A DNA stretch of 64,000 bases from Rhodococcus koreensis. GTDB taxonomy: Bacteria > Actinomycetota > Actinomycetes > Mycobacteriales > Mycobacteriaceae. Within the stretch, counting starts at the first letter, position 1; every line of letters begins with the position of its first letter. The notes beneath the pieces are model-generated. The model was given only the letters and a program-made list of their open reading frames with translations, was not told the origin of the DNA and made no database searches. Where the stretch lies: the NCBI RefSeq assembly GCF_900105905.1, contig NZ_FNSV01000005.1:1240001-1304000 (forward strand), in the 5' to 3' direction. Shown piece by piece: positions 56,186 to 64,000 of this stretch. A program made the translations under genes and the position numbers.

Positions 56186-56219
56186 TTGGTGCGACCGGCC
56201 CGTTCGACACGCCGGATTT

Positions 56220-56414
56220 CTACCGGCGCTGCGGTGGAACGTCGAACTCGGCGCAGAGTTCACGCCACACCTCGCGGGGTTCCCGGCCGTCCTCGATGGC
56301 CTCGGCGGCGGTCTTGCCCCCGAGACTGAGCAGCACGTGGTCGACGAGTAGTGCGTCGCCGCGCATCTGCCCGAACTCTTCGCGGACGAGTTCGTGAAAT
56401 TCAGTCAGTCGCAC
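56220..56414 (-). CDS. DUF3046-family small protein
   Basis: A 64-residue acidic protein (M-R-L-T-E-F-H-E-L onward, with an F-G then a D-H-V-L-L-S-L-G-G-K-T-A segment) characteristic of actinobacterial DUF3046. It sits upstream of recA as in mycobacteria (Rv2738c). The function is unknown. The GTG at 56414 is 6 nt after TAGCGT, consistent with a leaderless mRNA. The recA SOS box begins 35 bp past its stop. Confidence 0.85.
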   Translation of the reverse strand: MRLTEFHELVREEFGQMRGDALLVDHVLLSLGGKTAAEAIEDGREPREVWRELCAEFDVPPQRR

Positions 56415-56420
56415 GCTTCC

Positions 56421-56426
56421 ACGCTA
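56421..56426 (-). promoter_or_regulatory. -10 hexamer (TAGCGT) of the DUF3046 gene
   Basis: The minus-strand TAGCGT ends 6 nt before the GTG at 56414. Confidence 0.45.
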
Positions 56427-56447
56427 GCCGAACCCCGGGCGAGGCTC

Positions 56448-57596
56448 TCACCGCAGCGCGTCGCGGCACACCTCCACCGGATCCGCCACGTCCGCGACGC
56501 TCCACGCGGCCCGCTGCGCGGCCTCCGCGTGCGCGCCGTGCGAGAGCACCTGTTCGACCGCCGAACGGAGCGCCTCGGCGCTCGGGGGACGCACCACGAC
56601 GGCACTCCCCTGCCGCGCGGCGCGATTCGCGAGTTCCCACTGATCGCCGCCCCCGGGGACCACCACCGCCGGGACCCCTGCGAGCAGGGCCTTCGCCAGC
56701 ATCCCGTGACCACCGCCGCAGACGACGGCGGCGGCCTCGCGGAGCATCGCGTCCTGACGGCCGAGACCCGCACGTACCCAGGGCGGAACCGCGGCCGGCG
56801 ATCCGTCCAGTATCGACGCGATCACGCGGACGCCGGCCCCGTCGAGACCGGCGAGCGTCGTCTCGAGCATGCCCTCGGCACCGGTGAACGCGGTCGACGG
56901 AGCCACCATGACCAGCGGATCGGTACCGTCCGGCGGCTCGAGCACCTCGTTCGTCGGTTCCCACAGCAGTGGCCCGACCACGTGCGCCTCCGCGGGCCAG
57001 TCCGGTCTCGGCACCTCGAGCGCGGGGAGCGTCGCGATCAGCCGGCGCACCGGTCCCGGATCCTTCGCCGGCAACCCGACGCCGACGCGGGCTTCGGAAC
57101 GCTGCCGCTCGCCCTGCCGGATCGACCGCGCCGTCGCCGCCCGCATGAGCGTGTCGCGGGCCCGGCCCCGGATTCCCACCCCCGGAGCCAACCCGCTTCC
57201 GATGGGCGGCAATCCCCGGGACGCCGCGTACAGCGGGTGCGGGGACAACTCGACCCAGGGGATCCCCAGCCGCTCCGCCGCCATGCCGCCACCTGCGGTG
57301 AGGATGTCCGAGACCACGAGGTCGGGTCCCATCGCGCGCAGGTCGGGGAGCAACTCGGTGGAGATGTGCGCGGCGCGGGCGTGGATGCGCGCGCCCGCAT
57401 CGAGGTCGTCGTCCGTCGGGCGGGGCGCGAGACCTTTCAGCAACTCGGCGGGCACACCGGCCGCCCGCGCGGGCTCGACCCACCGGGTGCCGGTGAACAG
57501 GACCGGTTCGTCCCCGGCCTCGATGAGGGCGAGGCACAACGCCAGAGCGGGAAAGGCATGTCCGGGATCAGGCCCGGCGACCACGGCGACTCGCAC
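56448..57596 (-). CDS. GT-B fold glycosyltransferase (GT1/MGT-like)
   Basis: A 382-residue glycosyltransferase. The N-terminal domain starts MRVAVVAGPDPGHAFPALAL, and the C-terminal donor-binding part has CGGGHGMLAKALLAGVPAVVVPGGGDQWELANR. These resemble UDP-glucuronosyl/macrolide glycosyltransferases. The mycobacterial homologue is Rv2739c, also near recA. Donor and acceptor are unknown. The GTG at 57596 begins the Rossmann strand directly. It lies 27 nt after glpD on the same strand. Confidence 0.85.
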   Translation of the reverse strand: MRVAVVAGPDPGHAFPALALCLALIEAGDEPVLFTGTRWVEPARAAGVPAELLKGLAPRPTDDDLDAGARIHARAAHISTELLPDLRAMGPDLVVSDILTAGGGMAAERLGIPWVELSPHPLYAASRGLPPIGSGLAPGVGIRGRARDTLMRAATARSIRQGERQRSEARVGVGLPAKDPGPVRRLIATLPALEVPRPDWPAEAHVVGPLLWEPTNEVLEPPDGTDPLVMVAPSTAFTGAEGMLETTLAGLDGAGVRVIASILDGSPAAVPPWVRAGLGRQDAMLREAAAVVCGGGHGMLAKALLAGVPAVVVPGGGDQWELANRAARQGSAVVVRPPSAEALRSAVEQVLSHGAHAEAAQRAAWSVADVADPVEVCRDALR

Positions 57597-57623
57597 GAAG
57601 CACAGGGTGTCACACCGTCGCCG

Positions 57624-59168
57624 TCACCGTTTCTCGAACACGGCTTCCGCGGCGGCGAGAGACCGTGCACGGTCGGCGGGGACGAGGCCGATCCGGGTGC
57701 GCCGGTCGAGGAGGTCGTCGACGTCGAGTGCTCCCTCGTGGGTCACGGCGAACTCGAACTCGGCTCGACTCACGTCCACGCCCTCGGCGATCGGGGTCAG
57801 CAGTTCGGGGTCGGCGGCGGCGATCAGTGCCGCCTCCGTTCCGTAGCGGGCGAGCAGCGCCGGCGGGGCCGAAACCTGGCGCAGCGCTTCGGGAGTCGCG
57901 GCGCCGACGAGCGGGAGGGCGCGGGTCCGGCACGGGAGCGCGTCCAGTCCCGCCGCTGCCACCGCGGCGTCGACGGCGTCCTCCGCCATCTTCCGGTACG
58001 TGGTCAGCTTGCCGCCCACCACACTGACCAGACCGGTGTCCGAGCGGAGGACGGCGTGGTTGCGCGAGAGGTCGGCGGTCGATCCGTCGCCGGTGTCGAG
58101 CAGCGGTCGCAGTCCGGCGAACGTGCCGAGGACGTCCGAACGCCGCAACGGCACTTCGAGTGCGGTGTTGACCGTGTCGAGCAGGAAGTCGATCTCCTGC
58201 TCCGACGCTTCCGGAACGTCGGGGACGGGTCCCGGCGCCGCCTCGTCGGTCAGGCCGAGGTACACGCGGCCGAGCTGTGCGGGCAGCGCGAAGACGAAAC
58301 GATTGGTCTCACCGGGGACCGGAACCGTGAGCGCCGCGGTCGGGTTCCCGAGCCGTTCCGCCGGCAGGACCAGATGTGTTCCGCGACTGGGCCGGAGCGT
58401 GATCGACGGATCGATCTCACCCGACCACACGCCTGCGGCGTTGACCACGGCGCGCGCGGTGATCGACAGTTCCGAGCCGGTCAGTTCGTCGCGCAGGGTC
58501 GCGGATGTCCCGGTCACGTCGTAGGCGCCCATCCGGGTGAGCACCTTCGCGCCGTGGAGCGCCGCGGTGCGCGCGAGGGACACCACGAGCCTGGCGTCGT
58601 CGACGAGCTGGCCGTCGAAGGCCATCAGGCCGCCCCGAAGTCCGTCCCGGCGCACAGCGGGGGCCAGTTCGACCACCTGGTCCGCCCGGACCGTCCGCGA
58701 TCGCGGCAGGACCGTCGACGGCGTGCGAGCACTCGCACGGAGCAGGTCACCGGCCAGGAATCCCGTGCGGACGAGGGACTTTCCGAACAGCGTCGTGGAA
58801 TCGAGGACGGGGACGAGCTGTGGCAGCGCCCGGACGAGGTGGGGCGCGGTGCGGGTCATCAGGATTCCGCGTTCGACCGCACTCTCGCGGGCGATGCCGA
58901 CATTGCCCGACGCCAGGTACCGCAGCCCACCGTGGGCGAGTTTCGAACTCCACCGGCTGGTCCCGAACGCGAGGTCCCGCTTCTCCACGAGCACGACGTC
59001 GAGGCCTCGTGATGCCGCGTCGAGCGCGACACCGACGCCGGTCACTCCGCCGCCGATCACCAGGACGTCGACGCGCGCGCCGTCCGACAGCTGGTCGAGC
59101 TCGCGTGTCCGTCGTGCGGCGTTCAGCGCCGACGAGCGGCTCACGGGCGGCGTGCTGGGGTGGGTCAC
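57624..59168 (-). CDS. glpD: FAD-dependent glycerol-3-phosphate dehydrogenase
   Basis: A 514-residue flavoprotein. The FAD-binding GGGVTGVGVALDAASRGLDV and the GTSRWSSKLAHGGLRYL signature typify GlpD, which oxidises glycerol 3-phosphate to dihydroxyacetone phosphate and feeds electrons to the quinone pool. A C-terminal helical domain is present. The GTG at 59168 overlaps the upstream TetR gene stop by GTGA and has GAGGAG upstream, so the two genes are coupled. Confidence 0.93.
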   Translation of the reverse strand: MTHPSTPPVSRSSALNAARRTRELDQLSDGARVDVLVIGGGVTGVGVALDAASRGLDVVLVEKRDLAFGTSRWSSKLAHGGLRYLASGNVGIARESAVERGILMTRTAPHLVRALPQLVPVLDSTTLFGKSLVRTGFLAGDLLRASARTPSTVLPRSRTVRADQVVELAPAVRRDGLRGGLMAFDGQLVDDARLVVSLARTAALHGAKVLTRMGAYDVTGTSATLRDELTGSELSITARAVVNAAGVWSGEIDPSITLRPSRGTHLVLPAERLGNPTAALTVPVPGETNRFVFALPAQLGRVYLGLTDEAAPGPVPDVPEASEQEIDFLLDTVNTALEVPLRRSDVLGTFAGLRPLLDTGDGSTADLSRNHAVLRSDTGLVSVVGGKLTTYRKMAEDAVDAAVAAAGLDALPCRTRALPLVGAATPEALRQVSAPPALLARYGTEAALIAAADPELLTPIAEGVDVSRAEFEFAVTHEGALDVDDLLDRRTRIGLVPADRARSLAAAEAVFEKR

Positions 59169-59797
59169 CGGTCTCCTCGATCTGTCGGGTGGGTGTCGGC
59201 TGCTGCGGGTGCCAGATAGGCGCCGACGGCGTGCCGGAGTTGTTCGGTCAGGGCGTCTCCGGGAAGTTCCTCGGCGACCATCACGGCCGACTGGACCGCG
59301 GACTGTGCGATCAGCAGCACCATGGTGGCGATCTGACGACTGTCCCCCGCGCGGATCGAGCCCTGGCGCTGCCCCGCCGACACCGCGACCGAGACCTGGT
59401 CGATGATCGCCCGCTGGCTGGTCCCCAGCCGCTCGAGGATGTAGGTGGTGAACAGTTCCTGATCCGAGCGCAGGATCTTCACGAACAGCGGATGGCCACG
59501 CACCTCGGTGGACACGTGGACCACGGCGTCGACCAGTTGGCGGTGAACCGATTCCTCGGTGGAGAATTCGGGCATCACGGCAGCGATCTCGCGGGTCATG
59601 AGGTCGGCGACCACTGCCCTGGTGTCCGACCAGCGCCGGTAGACGGTCGGCCTGCTGACCCCGGCCCTCCGCGCGACCTCCGCCAGGGTGGTACGGCGCA
59701 GTCCGAAATCGAGGATGCACGAGCGTGCGGCGTCGAGAATGGAGTCGTCGACGCTCGCTGAGGTGTCGTCACGCGACGGTGGATTACGAATAGACAT
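59165..59797 (-). CDS. TetR-family transcriptional regulator
   Basis: A 210-residue repressor. The N-terminal HTH reads TLAEVARRAGVSRPTVYRRW (about 39-58). The C-terminal ligand domain is helical and not recognised. It is the first gene of the operon with glpD and probably regulates it. The ATG at 59797 is preceded on the minus strand by the repeat GTTAC-N3-GTTAC (about 59803-59815), a possible operator. The longer frame to 59971 is excluded because it lacks a start signal. Confidence 0.85.
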   Translation of the reverse strand: MSIRNPPSRDDTSASVDDSILDAARSCILDFGLRRTTLAEVARRAGVSRPTVYRRWSDTRAVVADLMTREIAAVMPEFSTEESVHRQLVDAVVHVSTEVRGHPLFVKILRSDQELFTTYILERLGTSQRAIIDQVSVAVSAGQRQGSIRAGDSRQIATMVLLIAQSAVQSAVMVAEELPGDALTEQLRHAVGAYLAPAAADTHPTDRGDR

Positions 59798-60074
59798 TGT
59801 ATGTAACACCGTAACGCATGAATCCCCCGCCGGCACCTCACCGGCATTCGAATCACCTCGCGTACGGCCGACGGCGGGCGCCTCGAGCCGTCCGTGGTCG
59901 GAGATTCGGGCTGCGTGAGCAGTGCGGGAAGGTGTGACGACAGGATTGGTGCGCACGTCGGATGACGGCACGGCGTGACTCCTACGAAATTCGGTAAATC
60001 ATACCGTTCCGTCCAGGTCGGACTCACACTCGGCATGACCCACGCATGACAACGATCGCGAGCGCTTCACGAAC
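59798..60074. other. 277-bp intergenic region without a recognised gene
   Basis: It holds the TetR promoter on the left. No further open frame with a ribosome-binding site, hairpin or repeat stands out. Confidence 0.4.
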
Positions 60075-60791
60075 TCAGCCGAAGTAGTAGAGCTCGAACC
60101 CCACCGCGCGTTCGGCGTCGAATCCCGGTTGCGGCCCGGTCACCATCTCGACCTGAGCCCGCGCCTGCTGCCCCACCGGCACGTCGCTGAGCGCCTCCAG
60201 GTAGTGGACGTGCTCAGCCAGAGAGAGCACCGCCCGATCCACCGTGTGGGTGACATCCACGGCGTGGGTGGGGGTCATCGTGTGGACCGCCACCCACCGG
60301 ACTCCGCGCCACGGCGGCAACCCCGACTCCCCCAGTTCGGGGAAGATCCATTCGTTCGCGGCGTCCGCGGTGGCGTCGAGGACGGCTCGCCCGAGAGCGC
60401 GGTGGTCCGCACTGTTCGGCTGGCCCGGCCCCCAGGTGTCCCCAAAGTTCGCCGTCACCACGAGATCTGGACGATGACGACGGATCGCCGTGGCGAGGTC
60501 GCGGCGGAGTGCGAGACTCTCGACGAGGGTGCCGTCGGGATAACCGAGAAACTCGACGTCGGTCACCCCCACCACGGCCGCGGAGCGCCGCTCCTCCGCC
60601 TCCCGCAGCGGGCCCGACTCCGTCGGGTGCAGGCCCGCGATCCCTGCCTCTCCGCTGGTGGCGAGCACGTATCGAATGTCCTTGCCCTGCCCGGTCCAGC
60701 GCGCCACAGCCGCCGCTGCGCCGTATTCGATGTCGTCGGGGTGCGCGACCACGACGAGCCCACGATGCCAGCCCTCCGGTACCGGTTCCAT
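60075..60791 (-). CDS. PIG-L/LmbE-family deacetylase
   Basis: A 238-residue zinc hydrolase with the family motif AHPDD (16-20). The second zinc-ligand region follows in a P-N-S-A-D-H-R-A-L-G segment. Relatives include MshB and Mca of mycothiol metabolism and GlcNAc deacetylases; it is shorter than both, so the substrate (N-acyl sugar or mycothiol conjugate) is not assigned. The ATG at 60791 starts the family-like N terminus. No signal peptide, so cytoplasmic. Confidence 0.85.
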   Translation of the reverse strand: MEPVPEGWHRGLVVVAHPDDIEYGAAAAVARWTGQGKDIRYVLATSGEAGIAGLHPTESGPLREAEERRSAAVVGVTDVEFLGYPDGTLVESLALRRDLATAIRRHRPDLVVTANFGDTWGPGQPNSADHRALGRAVLDATADAANEWIFPELGESGLPPWRGVRWVAVHTMTPTHAVDVTHTVDRAVLSLAEHVHYLEALSDVPVGQQARAQVEMVTGPQPGFDAERAVGFELYYFG

Positions 60792-60807
60792 GGGTAGAGC
60801 ATGCCCG

Positions 60808-60984
60808 TCAGCTACGCGTGATGTCCGATTTCTCGCCGGATCCCGACATCGCCTTGATCAACAGGTACACACCGAATACGACGGCGCTGACGACGAGAAT
60901 CCAGAACAGGCCCTTGACGAGGGCACCGACCACTGCGAGGGCGATCCAGATCGCCGCGACAGCCAGAACAATCTTCCAGAACAT
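60808..60984 (-). CDS. Small two-helix membrane protein
   Basis: A 58-residue protein with two hydrophobic segments (IVLAVAAIWIALAVVGALV and LFWILVVSAVVFGVYLLI) and a charged C terminus, i.e. a hairpin in the membrane. No function is recognised. The ATG at 60984 has GGAGG 5 nt upstream, a strong start; the frame to 60996 places another ATG inside the ribosome-binding site. Confidence 0.7.
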   Translation of the reverse strand: MFWKIVLAVAAIWIALAVVGALVKGLFWILVVSAVVFGVYLLIKAMSGSGEKSDITRS

Positions 60985-61171
60985 GGTTTCCTCCACTCAC
61001 GTCTCCCCGATCGATTTCTGCGCCCGACGTCCGGTCGACCCCATTTATCGGGTACGCACACCAGCCTGGCACGCCGGCTCGGGTAAATCACCAGGTCAAC
61101 GTAAAGATCAGGGAAAGATCAGGGTTCTCCCCCACACGAGGTCCCGAGGGGCCGTGTGTCGACCGACGAGG

Positions 61172-62002
61172 TCAGCGGTAGCGGCGAACGATGTCGTCGA
61201 TCTCGCCGAGGGCCGCCGCGAGGCCGGCGAGTTTCTCGGTCGCCGACACGAGTTCCGCGCGTTCGCAGGCGAGTTCGCCGACGGCACTCGCCGTTCCGGG
61301 CACCGCGACCTCGGCGGCAGCGGCCACCAGTTCTTCGAACTGTTCGACGCCGACGCCGAGTTGCGCGGCAGCCGAGGCGATCGCCCGGTGGAGCGGCGCC
61401 GCTGCGGCCCGGCTCCCCCGGGCGGCGTCCTCCATGGACGTGATGTCGAGGGCCACCGCCTGCAACGCGGCTGCCGCGGAGCGGGCCGTGGCATGGGTGT
61501 CCTCGATGTCCTCGCCGCTGATGGTCCCGGACCGGGACAGCACGCCGAGGATGCCGTGCAGTGCTCGTTCGCTGTGCACGAGTCGCTCCATCGGCTCCCG
61601 GGCGACCGAGGACGGCGCCGGAAGCACCCGGCGGGCAGGCAGACCCGGCGGCAAGGTCACGGCGTCGAGCTTGCGGTACCGGCTGACGGCCAGCACCGCG
61701 GGGACCGCGAACACGACCGCGCCCCCACCGGCCATCAGCATCGACCACTCCGGCGCAGCCATCAGAGCGAGACCGGCGGCGCCGGTGGCCGACGTTCCGG
61801 ACACGATGCCGTAGTGCTTCGCACGACGCCGGGCCCGCCGCTTCTTCCGCAGGAGACGTTCACGAGGGTCGCGCCACCGCTGCGCCGCGTCCGCGACGGA
61901 CTCACCGGCCTCGCGCAGTGCGCCCTGGATCCCGGCGAGCCCGGACACGACAGTGGCCGACCGGACTGAACGTCCAGGTCGGCCACGTCGGGTGGAACTC
62001 AT
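61172..62002 (-). CDS. pspM: Phage-shock envelope stress protein PspM-like (Rv2743c homologue)
   Basis: A 276-residue protein with a basic N terminus (RKKRRARRRAKH), two central membrane segments (about 75-110) and a helical C-terminal domain. Its place after pspA in a clgR-pspA-pspM order matches mycobacteria, where Rv2743c is the membrane partner of PspA in envelope stress. The ATG at 62002 or a GTG at 62008 could start it; neither has a clear ribosome-binding site. The Rv2742c counterpart (PspN) is absent here. Confidence 0.75.
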   Translation of the reverse strand: MSSTRRGRPGRSVRSATVVSGLAGIQGALREAGESVADAAQRWRDPRERLLRKKRRARRRAKHYGIVSGTSATGAAGLALMAAPEWSMLMAGGGAVVFAVPAVLAVSRYRKLDAVTLPPGLPARRVLPAPSSVAREPMERLVHSERALHGILGVLSRSGTISGEDIEDTHATARSAAAALQAVALDITSMEDAARGSRAAAAPLHRAIASAAAQLGVGVEQFEELVAAAAEVAVPGTASAVGELACERAELVSATEKLAGLAAALGEIDDIVRRYR

Positions 62003-62019
62003 GCTCACAGGCGATTCGG

Positions 62020-62850
62020 TTACTGCGCCGTGCCGGTCTGGCCTGCTGCCGGCGGCTGCTTGTCGAGGCTCGGGTTGGCGGCGGGCGTCGCCGGCGCGCC
62101 GGCCGCACCGCCGGAGGGCAGTGCATCGCCCTTCATGGAGGCCCGGATCTGCTCGAGGCGGCTGTGTCCGGCCATCTGGATGCTCGCCTGCTGCACTTCC
62201 ATCATGCGGCCCGACACCGAGTTCTGTGCCAGCTCCGCAGAACCGAGGGCATCGGCGTAGCGCCGCTCGATCTTGTCGCGCACGGCATCGAGGCTGGGCG
62301 TGTTGCCGGGAGCGGAGAGGGTGCTGTCCATCGAGCGCAGCGACTCGCTGACCCGTTCCTGCATCTTGGCCTGCTCCAGCTGGCTGAGCAGCTTGGTGCG
62401 TTCCGCGACCTTGGCCTGCAGAGCCATCGCGTTCTGCTCCACGGCCTTCTTCGCCTGGGCAGCTGCCTGCAGAGACTGGTCGTGCAGTGCCTTCAGGTCT
62501 TCGACGCCCTGCTCGGCGGTGACGAGCTGTGCGGCGAACGCCTCGGCGGCATTGGTGTACTGGATGGCCTTCTCGGTGTCGCCGGCGGCCTGCGCCTGGT
62601 CGGCCAGGTTGACGGCCTGACGGGCGTTGGCGTTGAGCTTCTCCACCTCGTCGAGCTGGCGGCTGAGCTTCATCTCGAGCTGGCGCTGGTTGCCGATGAC
62701 AGACGCGGCCTGCTGCGACAGGGCCTGGTGCTGACGCTGCGCATCCTCGATCGCCTGCTGAATCTGAACCTTGGGGTCAGCCTTCTCATCGATCTTGGAA
62801 TTGAAGAGCGCCATCAGGTACTTCCATCCCTTGACGAAAGGATTAGCCAT
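62020..62850 (-). CDS. pspA: PspA/IM30-family envelope stress protein
   Basis: A 276-residue, almost wholly coiled-coil protein starting [16 protein letters not shown], with the amphipathic N-terminal helix that binds membranes, followed by [20 protein letters not shown] and further heptads. It corresponds to the mycobacterial 35-kDa antigen Rv2744c. The C terminus (from about 250) is Pro/Ala/Gly-rich. It is transcribed with clgR and pspM, 154 nt downstream of clgR. The much longer frame upstream is not coding. Confidence 0.93.
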   Translation of the reverse strand: MANPFVKGWKYLMALFNSKIDEKADPKVQIQQAIEDAQRQHQALSQQAASVIGNQRQLEMKLSRQLDEVEKLNANARQAVNLADQAQAAGDTEKAIQYTNAAEAFAAQLVTAEQGVEDLKALHDQSLQAAAQAKKAVEQNAMALQAKVAERTKLLSQLEQAKMQERVSESLRSMDSTLSAPGNTPSLDAVRDKIERRYADALGSAELAQNSVSGRMMEVQQASIQMAGHSRLEQIRASMKGDALPSGGAAGAPATPAANPSLDKQPPAAGQTGTAQ

Positions 62851-63004
62851 GGGTTTGATCCTGCCTCCATCTGTTGCGCCGCGCGATGCGCGACCCGATA
62901 CGCGACCGTCACGCACCGGAACAAGGGCTGCGCCCCGACTACCTGGCTCACCCGCCGACGAGATCGGCGGTTGACTGAAATCTATCGGTTCGGCACGGGT
63001 GTTG

Positions 63005-63391
63005 CTATGCGGCAGCCAGCGCCTGCGCGGGTGCAGGGATGACCACCCGGGTGTCGCGGGCGATGGTCGTCGAACCCGGTCGTGCGCTCGCGGCGGGGGC
63101 CTCTGCGGGTGCGGATTCGACCGCGTGCCGCTCGGTGTCCGCACGCTTGGCCGAAGACCCGTCGGACAGCGATTCGCTGACGTCGACGAGCACGTCGGAC
63201 AGTGGGACGTCCAGCGCGTCGCAGATCGCCGCCAGGAGCTCACTCGAGGCTTCCTTGCGCCCTCGTTCGACCTCGGACAAGTACCCGAGGCTCACACGAG
63301 CACTGTTGGAGACCTCACGCAGGGTCCGGCTCTGCGAAACGCGCGTACGCCGAAGACTGTCACCGATTGCCTCACGCAATAGCAGCGCCAT
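63005..63391 (-). CDS. clgR: Clp gene regulator ClgR
   Basis: A 128-residue HTH-XRE activator. The HTH is in [28 protein letters not shown]. It activates clpP1P2, psp and other stress genes in actinobacteria and is itself degraded by ClpP. The C terminus ends ALAAA, fitting an ssrA-like degron. The ATG at 63391 has GGAGG upstream. Linker residues from about 75 are Ala/Ser/Pro-rich and probably disordered. Confidence 0.94.
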   Translation of the reverse strand: MALLLREAIGDSLRRTRVSQSRTLREVSNSARVSLGYLSEVERGRKEASSELLAAICDALDVPLSDVLVDVSESLSDGSSAKRADTERHAVESAPAEAPAASARPGSTTIARDTRVVIPAPAQALAAA

Positions 63392-63462
63392 CTCGCTCCT
63401 CCTTCATCCGTCACCTGTCTCGCCTATCTCAACGCACGAACAGGACCGATTGGTTCCCGACC

Positions 63463-63963
63463 TTAGCCTGCGGATGTTTCCTGCACACGATCGAGGAGTC
63501 CCGACACGGCGGCGGAAACCGCAGATTTACGGATCTGCCACCGGCCGCCGGTCAATCCGAGCTCGAGGACCGACGTTCCGGCCGCCCCGGAAATGCTCAG
63601 GAACACCGTGCCCACGGGATGTCCGTCCTGCGTGTCGGGGCCGGCGACGCCGGTCAGACCGACGCCCCAGTCGGCGCCGCAGCGGGCGCGGGCACCGTCC
63701 GCGAGCGCCTGTGCCGTGGACGCCGCCACCGGCCCGTCCTCCGCCAGCCGGGCCGGATCGACACCGGCGAGAGTTGCCTTCAGGTCGGTGGCGTAGACGA
63801 CGAGTCCGCCGCGCAGCACGTTGCTCGCGCCGGGCACACCGGCGATGGTGGCGGTGAGCAGTCCTGCGGTGAGCGATTCCGCGGTGGCGACGGTCTCGCC
63901 GCGGGCGGTGAGCACGGCAACCAGGTCGGCGGCCCGCGTGCCGTCCACCAACGGGTCGGTCAC
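63463..63963 (-). CDS. CinA C-terminal domain protein (NMN amidohydrolase-type)
   Basis: A 166-residue protein of the CinA/PncC domain family. The core has TVATAESLTAGLLTATIAGVPGAS, GGLVVYAT, and the G-L-T-G-V-A-G-P segment. The domain can deamidate nicotinamide mononucleotide; here it is a stand-alone form without the N-terminal competence-damage part. The GTG at 63963 overlaps the preceding stop by GTGA. It lies between pgsA and clgR. Confidence 0.88.
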   Translation of the reverse strand: MTDPLVDGTRAADLVAVLTARGETVATAESLTAGLLTATIAGVPGASNVLRGGLVVYATDLKATLAGVDPARLAEDGPVAASTAQALADGARARCGADWGVGLTGVAGPDTQDGHPVGTVFLSISGAAGTSVLELGLTGGRWQIRKSAVSAAVSGLLDRVQETSAG

Positions 63964-64000
63964 GCCCCGGTGCTCGCGTTCGCCTCGACCTTGTGCACCC
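63960..64000 (-). CDS. 3' end of the upstream gene, probably pgsA
   Basis: Only the last 13 codons or so are inside the window (V-H-K-V-E-A-N-A-S-T-G-A, stop TGA at 63962-63960, overlapping the cinA start as GTGA). Nothing in these residues identifies the family. Mycobacteria have pgsA3, a CDP-alcohol phosphatidyltransferase gene, at this position, which is the basis for the suggestion. Confidence 0.35.
   Translation of the reverse strand, partial: VHKVEANASTGA

Overview
This 64 kb window is high-GC chromosomal DNA from a mycolate-containing actinomycete, most likely Rhodococcus (R. jostii/R. opacus group). The evidence is the gene order: it follows the M. tuberculosis Rv2710-Rv2746c block (sigB, ideR, DUF4192 gene, PAC2 gene, hydrolase, phzF-like, nrdR, chiZ, lexA, fadE20, hflX, dapF, miaA, DUF349 gene, miaB, recX, recA, DUF3046 gene, glycosyltransferase, psp genes, clgR, pgsA) with extra genes inserted. 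There are no rRNA or tRNA genes, no insertion sequences, no phage and no CRISPR. This is core chromosome, not an island.

Layout. 1-14.1 kb: 3' end of sigB, a lysine acetyltransferase/deacetylase pair (GNAT-ACD protein plus AcuC), ideR-galE, a DUF4192 protein, a lipoprotein, an MBL hydrolase, a PAC2 protein, an alpha/beta hydrolase and a DUF3516 helicase. 14.1-23 kb: a DUF5997 gene divergent from a LysR-like protein with no HTH, oxyR, a PhzF-like protein, a permuted NlpC/P60-like protein, an aminotransferase with an MFS transporter, a VOC protein, a hydrolase and a Pr6Pr membrane protein. 23-29.3 kb: hrpA, nrdR, and chiZ divergent from lexA over a region with two SOS boxes. 29.3-33.5 kb: FadE20-like dehydrogenase, an NCS2 permease, and an acyl-CoA dehydrogenase gene broken by a frameshift beside a perfect 34-bp palindrome. 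33.5-39.6 kb: a complete fructose phosphotransferase locus (ptsI divergent from fruR-fruK-fruA-ptsH). 39.6-47.2 kb: a membrane esterase, then a leftward, mostly coupled cluster running from the LigB-like gene through miaA, a SpoU methyltransferase, dapF and hflX to an exported protein, with a 24-bp minisatellite between the methyltransferase gene and dapF. 47.3-54.5 kb: DUF349 gene, a four-TM protein, miaB and the gluABCD glutamate ABC transporter, closed by a 26-bp perfect hairpin. 54.5-64 kb: recX-recA with an SOS box and a PafBC-type promoter, DUF3046 protein, glycosyltransferase, glpD with a TetR regulator, a PIG-L deacetylase, a small membrane protein, and the envelope-stress set pspM-pspA-clgR-cinA, ending in the probable 3' end of pgsA.

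Genes that work together: nucleic acid and stress control (sigB, ideR, lexA, recA/recX, nrdR, oxyR, clgR/psp), tRNA/ribosome maintenance (miaA, miaB, SpoU methyltransferase, hflX, helicases), and carbon and nitrogen uptake (fructose PTS, glu transporter, glpD). A recurring feature is a TAnnnT hexamer 6-7 nt before the start codon, suggesting many leaderless mRNAs; in one place (17785-17791) two such hexamers overlap on opposite strands. No large new system was found. The best leads are the DUF5997/LysR-like pair, the palindrome-associated broken dehydrogenase, the methyltransferase-dapF minisatellite that creates a start-stop-coupled repeat peptide ORF, and the overlapping bidirectional leaderless promoter.
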